NCBI RefSeq assembly: GCF_003994465.1
Contig: NZ_RZNX01000005.1
Span: forward strand, 124,001 to 188,000
Source: Paenibacillus zeisoli
GTDB taxonomy: Bacteria; Bacillota; Bacilli; Paenibacillales; Paenibacillaceae
Direction: 5' to 3'
DNA length: 64,000 bases
Shown here: positions 17,329 to 24,433 of the stretch, in pieces
Position numbering within the stretch: the first letter of the stretch is position 1
How the letters are laid out: every line of letters begins with the position of its first letter
Translations under genes and position numbers: made by a program
Notes under the pieces: generated by a model
Told to the model about the DNA's origin: nothing
What the model saw: the letters and a program-made list of their open reading frames with translations, nothing else
The model's database searches: none

Positions 17329-18162
17329 ATGGTGACGGCAAATGCCTCACAAAATGCAGCAGTAATCACTCTGGAAACTAAGGAACTGTTCTTTCTTGCC
17401 GGCATTCTGGGCTCGGATCGTCTGCTCGGGATCGACGACCCATTCCGTGGATATTTATCAGAGGAAATTGCCGAGGAATGGGAAAGTGCCAAGAATTCTT
17501 TGCTTAGCAAGGGATATTTAACCCAAGTGAACAATGGGGTCGAGCTGGAGATGTCACCCCAAGTGTTCTCGCAGGTGGCTATTGCGGGTCTGGCTGAACG
17601 TGCATGCTGGGTGAGATACACGAATGATGAAGAGAGCTTTGAGGGTTATCTGCATGTAACAGATGAGAAAGTCGTTGAGGTTAGGAAGAATGCTGATTCT
17701 TCCCCTGAATATCAATTGCTTGAGATCGGTAATGTGAGACAGGCTAGCGAGGTTTTGGTGAACCGAATGAAATGGAATCCCAAGTCCCCGGAGAATATGC
17801 CAGCTCTGCTATTATCCCGCAAACAATTTAACGAGCTATATGAGAATAGCGGACAATTGAGCGTGGATGAGATCAGCACAGAGCTTGCAGAATCCACAGA
17901 TGATCATGAGGGCGCATTGGCCCTGGCCAGGAGCATCAAAACAAGGATATCCGACGGAGAGCTTCAGTTGTCTGTATGGAGCGGAACGGACTGGGAGACC
18001 CAGGGTGCGGCTTTTATCGTAAATGAATCTATGAATTGGTTAATTCGCATGAGCACAAAAGATGATGAAGACTGGTTGATTGCTACCCCGACGACAAGAG
18101 AGCAATTTCACACAATGCTGCTGCTGTGGTTGGAGAGACCTTCTGAAGCAGAGGAAAGGTGA
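17329..18162 (+). CDS. T7SS-associated protein, possibly EspG-like chaperone
   Basis: 277 residues, soluble, no signal peptide. ATG directly abuts the essC stop and has GGAGGTGGG upstream. The order of features is a leading LETKELFFLAGILG helix, a central LLSKGYLTQVNNGVEL turn, beta-rich middle (CWVRYTNDEESFEGYLHVTDEKVVEVR) and a C-terminal LIATPTTREQFHTMLLLWL. Length and this layout recall actinobacterial EspG, a cytoplasmic chaperone of ESX substrates, but I cannot show homology by eye. Position inside the operon makes a secretion role likely. Confidence 0.5.
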   Translation: MVTANASQNAAVITLETKELFFLAGILGSDRLLGIDDPFRGYLSEEIAEEWESAKNSLLSKGYLTQVNNGVELEMSPQVFSQVAIAGLAERACWVRYTNDEESFEGYLHVTDEKVVEVRKNADSSPEYQLLEIGNVRQASEVLVNRMKWNPKSPENMPALLLSRKQFNELYENSGQLSVDEISTELAESTDDHEGALALARSIKTRISDGELQLSVWSGTDWETQGAAFIVNESMNWLIRMSTKDDEDWLIATPTTREQFHTMLLLWLERPSEAEER

Positions 18163-18167
18163 TAATG

Positions 18168-18908
18168 ATGCGTATAAGAATGGAACCCGAGCAAATGCGG
18201 ACGCTGAGTAAAAATCTCCAGCAATCTGCAGAACAGCTGCGCCAAATGGCGGCTGGCCTTAATCAGCTGCTGCACTCACTGATTCAGGAGAGCGGTCCTC
18301 TCGGATCTGTTACAGAACAATGGCAGCAAGCCCATCGTTTGTCTGAGCAGCTTCATACCGAGCTTCACCGGATTGGCCGGTTTGTTGAGACAAAGGCAGA
18401 TGCCTTTCAAGGTCTTGAGCATGAGCCTGCAGCTTACACAAAAGGAACACCAATTGCAGCAGTTGGAACCGCAGCCGCTCTATATGCCGGTCTTCTGGCA
18501 GTGCGAAATCCAGTTATTTTACCCGGAAGTTATAAAATGCATGGGGTAATCTCCAACCCGGAATCTGCGGTCCAGGCTGTGAGGAACGAGAAGAACTCGG
18601 GACCAAGGCAGAAGTGGGAAATGCATACACCTGGTTCCAATGTTCTTGGCCTTAGAGCTGCGGACAAGCTGCGTTCCAAGGAAATTCAGCAGCAGACCAG
18701 TGTTGACAATATGGGAGCCGAAGCAGATGAGCATGAGCTTCTGCAGGTAGCAGTGAACAACCCGCCTGCATGGAAGTTTACTAATCCTTCTGCAGTCGTG
18801 CATCGTCCATTGAAGCTTCGCAGAATCAGAGTGATTCCAGGCGGCAAGAAGCCGGCGGGAATGCGGCATTTAGATAAGCTGTTTAACAAGCAGAAATCCT
18901 CTGAATGA
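18168..18908 (+). CDS. Long WXG100-like protein with C-terminal extension, candidate T7SS substrate
   Basis: 246 residues. The first 90 form two predicted helices split by a WQQ turn (VTEQWQQAHRLSEQL) in place of WxG, as in a WXG100-like helical hairpin. A hydrophobic stretch (about 91-115, PIAAVGTAAALYAGLLAV) follows, then a basic C terminus ending LDKLFNKQKSS. The frame overlaps the previous stop by 4 nt; ATG at 18168 has GAGGAAAGG at better spacing than the GTG at 18159. It could be a secreted partner of the WXG100 protein or a structural component. No toxin domain is recognised. Confidence 0.6.
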   Translation: MRIRMEPEQMRTLSKNLQQSAEQLRQMAAGLNQLLHSLIQESGPLGSVTEQWQQAHRLSEQLHTELHRIGRFVETKADAFQGLEHEPAAYTKGTPIAAVGTAAALYAGLLAVRNPVILPGSYKMHGVISNPESAVQAVRNEKNSGPRQKWEMHTPGSNVLGLRAADKLRSKEIQQQTSVDNMGAEADEHELLQVAVNNPPAWKFTNPSAVVHRPLKLRRIRVIPGGKKPAGMRHLDKLFNKQKSSE

Positions 18909-18965
18909 GACATCATTCTAGATTAAGAAAGAATCTACATTTTATAGACAGGGAGGAAGACACAA

Positions 18966-19244
18966 ATGGCAGGACGTATAACGATCAGCCCGGAACATGT
19001 GGAGCAAATTGCCAAGCAGTTTAAGCAAAGCAGTGAGGAAAGCAGACAAATTGTGTCTAACTTAACGAATGCAGTCCAGGGAATGGAGAATGAATGGGAA
19101 GGTGTTACCAAACAACGTTTCATTAAGGAGTTCCAGGAGGCTGACAAGCAAATGCAGTCTTTTGTACAGATTCTGGATTCCATCAGCCAAGAATTATTAT
19201 CACTTTCTCAGAAGTTTCGGTCCATTGATCAAAGCCATAGTTAA
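18966..19244 (+). CDS. esxA: WXG100 family protein (EsxA-like)
   Basis: 92 residues, all-helical, with the hallmark W-x-G turn as WEG at about residues 41-43 (GMENEWEGVTKQRF). It begins ITISPEHVEQIAKQF and ends in FRSID, resembling the C-terminal YxxxD/E secretion signal with Phe for Tyr. WXG100 proteins dimerise and are exported by EssC. GGGAGGAAG lies before the ATG. It stands 57 nt after the long WXG100-like gene and before the kinase. Confidence 0.9.
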   Translation: MAGRITISPEHVEQIAKQFKQSSEESRQIVSNLTNAVQGMENEWEGVTKQRFIKEFQEADKQMQSFVQILDSISQELLSLSQKFRSIDQSHS

Positions 19245-19285
19245 TTCAGAATTATTCATATTTGTGGAAGAAAGAGGGAGTATTG

Positions 19286-21292
19286 ATGTCATTTCAGCCT
19301 AACCCGGGGGATGAGGTCTATATTAGCCAAACGAAATATCTGGTCGGACAGCATCCAGCAGCGCCGGGTATGGCCTATGCTCAGGCCGGAAGGCAGGGCA
19401 CGGTGTATAAGCTGATCCCTGAACACGGGGGTGAGGACGAGGCTAAGGCACTGAAGATCTTTTACCCTAAATACAGGAATCCTGCTCTGGTCTATCAGTC
19501 TGAGAATATGGAAGTCTTCAGCACGCTGCCAGGCCTTAAAGTATGCTCCCGACTCGTGATTACGCCGGAGACGAACGGAGCGCTAATCGCGCAGTATCCG
19601 GATATGCTGTATGCGGTGCTTATGCCATGGGTGAACGGTTCAACCTGGATGGATGTGCTTGCTCACCGTGATCAACTGACTGCCCAAGAGAGTTGGGAAC
19701 TGGCTAGAGGGCTTGCAGCCGTTGGCTCTGCGATGGAGCAGAAAGGGCTGGCTCATTGTGATTTGTCTTCTCCAAATGTTCTGCTGCCCGCATGGCGTAT
19801 CCCAGAACACGCGGAGGAAGACAGTTCGGCGATTGAGTTGGTGGATGTGGAGCAGCTGTATAGTCCAAGACTCGATCCTCCAGATGTTAACTTTACCGGA
19901 TCTCCTGGCTATGCCTCGGGGCAGCCGGTGCATCGAAGCACTGGCGGACCTTGGCACGCTTATGCAGATCGATTCGCCGGAGCTGTCATTCTCGCTGAGA
20001 TGCTGTGTTGGTCTGATCCCCGTATTCTGGATGAGGCGTGGGGAGAGAGCTATTTCGATCCCGAAGAGATGCAGACCCGTAGTGCCAGATACGACCATAT
20101 GGTCCAAAGTCTTGAATCCCGGTGGGGAAAAGCTGCCGCCGAATTATTTGTTCGGGCGTGGCAGAGCGATGATGTCCGCAACTGTCCTACCTTTGGAGAA
20201 TGGCTGGTCGTGATTTCGATGATTACCCCTAAATCTCCGATTAAGGCAGCTGGTCCGGATCTTGTTAAGTCTACTCCTGTGATCCCGACTGCAGCAGCGG
20301 AAGATCAGCAGTCAATTGAAATTCCTGAATTTCGGACTGTTCATGACTTGGTCGAATGGGCGAGAAAGCAAGAAGAAGATGGAAATAAAGAATTGGCGCT
20401 GGAAGGATACAGAAAGGCGCTTGCTGACTCTCCTTCCGGGGGAGATTTGTATACAGAGCTTACTGCAGCTGTCCAGGGCTTAACTACTGTTCAAGCGGCG
20501 CGTCTAGAAGAGGAGCCTCTCGCGGCTAAAGCCTTATCCAGGCATCTATTTTCAAAACGTAAAATAGGGTTATATGCTGGAGCAGTTCTTCTCGTCTTAC
20601 TGATCGGAACAGGGCTTCTCTATGCTTTGCCTGAGAATTCGAAGTCCGGGGATTCTGCTATCGTTCAACACGTAGAACCGGTCAAGCAGCCTGTGGCTGC
20701 AGCACCGTCGAAGACAACGCCTGTTCAAAGTCCGGTTAAAGCTCCAGCAGTCAAGCAGGACCAGCTGGCTGAACAAGCCAAAGCTGAGGCAGCAGCCAAA
20801 GCCGCCAAGCTTGAAGCGGAGCGCAAAAAGCAGGAAGAAGCTAAGCGGCGGGAAGAAGCCAAGAAGCAGGCAGAGCTGGAGAAACAAAAGGAAGCACAAT
20901 TAAAGTATGACCGGCAGATGCAATACGAGAAGTACCTGGTGTGGAAACAAGAACGAGATGAACGATTGGCTGCGGAGGCTGCCGCCCAACAAAAGGCTGA
21001 AGCGGCCCGTAAAGCCGAGCTTGAAAAGCAGAAACGCGAAAATGCAGAAAAAGCACGAATTCTGGCGGCCAAGCGGGAGCAGCAGGTGATTAAACTAAAT
21101 GCTTCTTTTAACCAGGCGTATAATGCGCTGAAAACAGGCAGTGTTACCACCGCCAATGCTTACGCCTGGCAGTTCCTGGATATATACAGCCAAGATTCCG
21201 GCTTTTTCAGTAAAAATACGAAATTGGCTAAGCGAGCAGCAAGTCTCAAAAAGTTTTTGGCTAAGAGTAGCGCCGGGCTGCCCGATATCTAG
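19286..21292 (+). CDS. Membrane protein kinase with extracytoplasmic coiled coil, possible EssB counterpart
   Basis: 668 residues from ATG 19286 (AGAGGGAG upstream). The N-terminal kinase fold has a glycine loop GRQGTV (about 35-40), Lys in KALKIF (57), catalytic loop HCDLSSPNV (about 157-165; HRD is HCD and the usual Lys is Ser), and DVE in place of DFG (about 187). Key Lys, Asp, Asn and Asp are kept, so it may be active. A TPR-like segment leads to one membrane helix (about 427-448) and an Ala/Glu/Lys-rich coiled coil (about 490-600). EssB/YukC, absent here, also has a kinase-like fold, one helix and an outer domain. VWA and PP2C genes follow. Confidence 0.82.
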   Translation: MSFQPNPGDEVYISQTKYLVGQHPAAPGMAYAQAGRQGTVYKLIPEHGGEDEAKALKIFYPKYRNPALVYQSENMEVFSTLPGLKVCSRLVITPETNGALIAQYPDMLYAVLMPWVNGSTWMDVLAHRDQLTAQESWELARGLAAVGSAMEQKGLAHCDLSSPNVLLPAWRIPEHAEEDSSAIELVDVEQLYSPRLDPPDVNFTGSPGYASGQPVHRSTGGPWHAYADRFAGAVILAEMLCWSDPRILDEAWGESYFDPEEMQTRSARYDHMVQSLESRWGKAAAELFVRAWQSDDVRNCPTFGEWLVVISMITPKSPIKAAGPDLVKSTPVIPTAAAEDQQSIEIPEFRTVHDLVEWARKQEEDGNKELALEGYRKALADSPSGGDLYTELTAAVQGLTTVQAARLEEEPLAAKALSRHLFSKRKIGLYAGAVLLVLLIGTGLLYALPENSKSGDSAIVQHVEPVKQPVAAAPSKTTPVQSPVKAPAVKQDQLAEQAKAEAAAKAAKLEAERKKQEEAKRREEAKKQAELEKQKEAQLKYDRQMQYEKYLVWKQERDERLAAEAAAQQKAEAARKAELEKQKRENAEKARILAAKREQQVIKLNASFNQAYNALKTGSVTTANAYAWQFLDIYSQDSGFFSKNTKLAKRAASLKKFLAKSSAGLPDI

Positions 21293-21333
21293 AACAGGAT
21301 TGATATGGAGCAATTAAAGGAGATAAATGCTGA

Positions 21334-22086
21334 ATGAAGTACACAGTTCAGGCCTCGCAACGGACACCGGCTCTGATTATATATTTAATTGATATTAGTG
21401 CTTCCATGAATTTGCTGATGGAAGGGCGCAGACGAATTGATATTGTATACGATGCTCTATCGCTGGCGGTAAGACAGATGGTATTCAGATCGACCAAGGG
21501 GAACCGATTGACACCCCGCTACCGGATTGCTTTGTTGGCCTACAGCGACGAGGTTTATGATTTGCTTGGGGGAGTCAAGGGAATTGATGAGATTGCTCTC
21601 ATGGGGAAACTGCCCGACCTGACACCAAAAAGATTCTCGGACTCCGCCAAAGCCTTTGCCCAAGCGGAGAAAATTCTAAAGGCCGAGCTGCCTGAAATGC
21701 AGGACTGCCCGGCTCCTCTGATCTGTCACATGACTGATGGGGTTACTACGGGCGAGGACCCGGAGCCCATCGTGAAACGAATTATGTCAATGGGCGTTGA
21801 GGATGGGAATGTTCTGGTGGAGAATATATTTATTTCAGATCATGTGCTTGATGAGCCCATCCATGAGCCTCGAAGATGGAAGGGAATTGACAGGGGAACC
21901 GTTCTGAAGGAAGGGGCTGGACTTAAGCTTCGCGAAATGTCTTCGGTACTCCCCGAGAGTTACAGGGAGATGCTTGCGGAGGCCGATTATCAGCTTGCCC
22001 CCGGTGCCTTAATGCTGCTTCCCGGAAATTGTACGGAGCTTGTCTCCATAGGCTTCCAGATGTCAGCCGCGACACCGGTAAGATGA
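21334..22086 (+). CDS. VWA-domain protein (TerY-like)
   Basis: 250 residues forming a single von Willebrand A domain with an intact MIDAS: DISAS at residues 20-24 (DxSxS), a Thr in the LPDLTPKRFSDSA loop and Asp in MTDGVTTGED. There is no signal peptide. The domain binds Mg2+ and a protein partner. In TerY-P systems such a VWA protein travels with a kinase and a PP2C phosphatase, as here. AAAGGAGAT lies upstream; the phosphatase gene starts 10 nt after the stop. Confidence 0.85.
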   Translation: MKYTVQASQRTPALIIYLIDISASMNLLMEGRRRIDIVYDALSLAVRQMVFRSTKGNRLTPRYRIALLAYSDEVYDLLGGVKGIDEIALMGKLPDLTPKRFSDSAKAFAQAEKILKAELPEMQDCPAPLICHMTDGVTTGEDPEPIVKRIMSMGVEDGNVLVENIFISDHVLDEPIHEPRRWKGIDRGTVLKEGAGLKLREMSSVLPESYREMLAEADYQLAPGALMLLPGNCTELVSIGFQMSAATPVR

Positions 22087-22096
22087 GGCAGACGAG

Positions 22097-22921
22097 TTGA
22101 GAAATAAATTTACGCGCACATTGCCGTCCAGTTTTGAGTGGACAAGTCACCAGAATGAAGTCTATCCCCTTGCGGAGAAGCTTACCAGCCGGTTCACCTG
22201 TCGGTATACATACAGCCCTTCGGATGAAACCTTGGAATCAGGGGAGGCCAGTCAGGATTACTTGGCAGTGGCGATCGAGGGCTATTCCTGCAGATTTGTT
22301 ATCTGTGATGGCGTGTCTCTGTCCTATCGCGGAGATTTCGCGGCCAGGTTCCTAGGAAGCCGTATATTCGGCTGGTTAGGTCAACCCAGGGAATTAACCA
22401 AGGAAGGTTTTGAACAGTTTCTTTATGAACTGGTTCCAGAAGCTTCAGAGGCAGCTGACAAGCTCGAAATCCCCTCTGATGTGCCGCTTCTCTTGAGAGA
22501 AGTTCTGGAGGAGAAACGCTCCCGCGGGGCAGAGAGTATGTATTTGTGCGGGAGAATTGAGCTTCCGGAAGCCGGACGATCACGAGGAAGCTTGTGGCTG
22601 GCTTGGCAGGGAGACTGCCGGTTGAGAAGATGGGTGGATAACAGAGAGGTGACAATAGAGCCTGGTTCTTTTGTTACCAAAGAGCGGTGGTCGGGCCGCC
22701 AGGGATTCATTGGAGGTTCTCCCCATGTGTATACGAAAGAATTTCTGAAGGCAGACGAGAATCACCGCCTTATGATCTACACGGATGGATTTAAACGGTT
22801 GGATGGCTGCATCGAGCCATCAGCGATCAATGTTATATTGAACCAAGTCCTTATAAAACAAGCGGGAAAAGCGCATTTGGAAGATGACGCCTCTTGGCTT
22901 GAGCTAGCTTGGACAACGTGA
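22097..22921 (+). CDS. PP2C-like protein phosphatase
   Basis: 274 residues with a recognisable PP2C metal-site order: SQDYLAVAIE (NxD-like), VICDGVS (DG), WQGDCRLRRW (GDSR-like), YTDGFKRL and DDASWLEL (DN-like). The key acidic residues are kept, although the motifs are divergent. Likely reverses phosphorylation by the upstream kinase, in the cytoplasm. TTG start with GAGG 7-8 nt upstream. Last gene of the T7SS operon; a strong terminator follows. Confidence 0.75.
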   Translation: MRNKFTRTLPSSFEWTSHQNEVYPLAEKLTSRFTCRYTYSPSDETLESGEASQDYLAVAIEGYSCRFVICDGVSLSYRGDFAARFLGSRIFGWLGQPRELTKEGFEQFLYELVPEASEAADKLEIPSDVPLLLREVLEEKRSRGAESMYLCGRIELPEAGRSRGSLWLAWQGDCRLRRWVDNREVTIEPGSFVTKERWSGRQGFIGGSPHVYTKEFLKADENHRLMIYTDGFKRLDGCIEPSAINVILNQVLIKQAGKAHLEDDASWLELAWTT

Positions 22922-22926
22922 ATCAA

Positions 22927-22957
22927 CAACGCCAAATAAACCTGGCGTTGTTTTTTT
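22927..22957 (+). terminator. Terminator of the T7SS operon
   Basis: CAACGCCA (22927-22934) and TGGCGTTG (22943-22950) followed by seven T. Confidence 0.9.
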
Positions 22958-23072
22958 ATTTAGAAATAAATGACTTTTTGATTAAATAGTATCACTTTGT
23001 GGGTAATCTTGTGACAGAAGCATAATGCTAACTAAGTCAAATCCTATAAATAGAGAGAAGGAGTGTAAAATC

Positions 23073-23879
23073 ATGCCCAATAATCAGACCAATCGACAAC
23101 GTTTTCAGGGAAAAACAGCTATAGTAACAGGTGCGGGCTCTGGAATTGGGAAAGCAGCAGCAATTCGGCTTGCTCAAGAAGGGGCGAAGGTGGCTCTATT
23201 TGATCTACAAAATGATCGCACAAGGTCGACTGAGCATGAAATCAATAATATATTCCGTGGTGTCTCCCGTTCATTTGATGTGGATGTCTCAGATCCGGAG
23301 CGCATGGAGAAGGCGGTTCAAGAGGCTGCTTCCTACTTTGGAGGTATTGACATTGTTTTTGCCAATGCGGGTATTAACGGTGTGCTGGCGCCTATTGAAG
23401 AAATGAGCTTTGAGGACTGGGAAAGAACGCTGCGCATTAACCTGAACGGTACCTTCTTGACCGTGAGGTATACGCTCCCTTATTTGAAAGAAAAAGGGGA
23501 GGGAAGCATCATTATTACGAGTTCCATCAACGGAAGTGACCGGTTTGCAGGGTTCGGGATGTCAGCATACAGTACAACCAAAGCGGGACAAGTTGGTTTT
23601 GCGAAGATGGCAGCACTCGAACTGGCCAAATTCAAGATCAGAGTGAATGTGATCTGCCCTGGTGCTATAGCCACCAATATTGATCAGACCTCTGAGCCGA
23701 GTGATGAATTGAAAGAAATTGTGATCCCCGTCGAATATCCTGAAGGAAGTCAGCCGCTGGCTGATGGACCGGGTCAACCGGAGGATGTAGCTGACCTGGT
23801 TGCTTTCCTGGCCTCGTCAGAATCGAAGCATATTACAGGAGCAAGAATCGTTATTGATGGAGCAGAATCATTACTGTAA
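23073..23879 (+). CDS. Short-chain dehydrogenase/reductase
   Basis: 268 residues of classical SDR type: cofactor motif TGAGSGIGKA, NAG in VFANAGING, catalytic Ser in ITSSINGS and YxxxK in YSTTK. The cytoplasmic NAD(P)-dependent oxidoreductase's substrate is unknown. ATG at 23073 follows AAGGAGTG; an upstream in-frame ATG at 23025 lacks a site. Followed closely by a DUF1992 gene. Confidence 0.88.
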   Translation: MPNNQTNRQRFQGKTAIVTGAGSGIGKAAAIRLAQEGAKVALFDLQNDRTRSTEHEINNIFRGVSRSFDVDVSDPERMEKAVQEAASYFGGIDIVFANAGINGVLAPIEEMSFEDWERTLRINLNGTFLTVRYTLPYLKEKGEGSIIITSSINGSDRFAGFGMSAYSTTKAGQVGFAKMAALELAKFKIRVNVICPGAIATNIDQTSEPSDELKEIVIPVEYPEGSQPLADGPGQPEDVADLVAFLASSESKHITGARIVIDGAESLL

Positions 23880-23909
23880 CCTAAATTTGGAGAGGAGCTG
23901 TGGGGCTGC

Positions 23910-24275
23910 ATGTTCACCTGGCTGGCTGAACAGAGAATAACAGAAGCAATTGACAGGGGGGAGCTCGAGGATCTTCCAGGTAAAGGTGAGCCTTTACAAA
24001 TGGAAGATCTGTCCCATATCCCTGAAGATCTTCGTATTGCGTATAAAGTGATGAAGAATGCAGGTTATGTCCCTGAAGAGTTAACCCTGAGAGGCGAGTG
24101 CCTGCAGCTGGAGGATTTGCTGCAGGCCTGCAATGACCCAGGCGAGAAGCAGCGTCTATACAAGCAGTTAAATGAGAAGACCGTTAGACTGCGGATGATG
24201 ATTGCAGAGCGGCGTTTGACTGAGAACACAGCTTTTCAACAATATGAGCCGGCTATAAGCGGAAGGTTCGAATAA
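23910..24275 (+). CDS. DUF1992 (DnaJ-C28-like conserved domain) protein
   Basis: 121 residues with the DUF1992 signature: AEQRITEAIDRGELEDLPGKGEPL, then LRIAYKVMKNAGYVPEELTLR. This domain occurs in small bacterial proteins and in eukaryotic DNAJC28, but its function is unknown. It is 30 nt downstream of the SDR gene, probably the same transcript. Confidence 0.85.
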   Translation: MFTWLAEQRITEAIDRGELEDLPGKGEPLQMEDLSHIPEDLRIAYKVMKNAGYVPEELTLRGECLQLEDLLQACNDPGEKQRLYKQLNEKTVRLRMMIAERRLTENTAFQQYEPAISGRFE

Positions 24276-24433
24276 TTTACGTCTCATAAATGAGGAGGTC
24301 ACTGGTTATGCCTTTGGGCACGACTAGAGGCCTCTTTTTATGTATGGTTTTGACAGAGAATTAACCTCCATTTATGATTAGGTCACAGTTAAAGCCTCTG
24401 GGCCAGATAGAATCGCAAGGAGAAGTGTTATAC

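Noticed and set aside
20725-21156. Minus-strand ORFs opposite the kinase coiled coil
   Set aside because: They mirror the Ala/Glu/Lys-rich repeat composition and lack binding sites.
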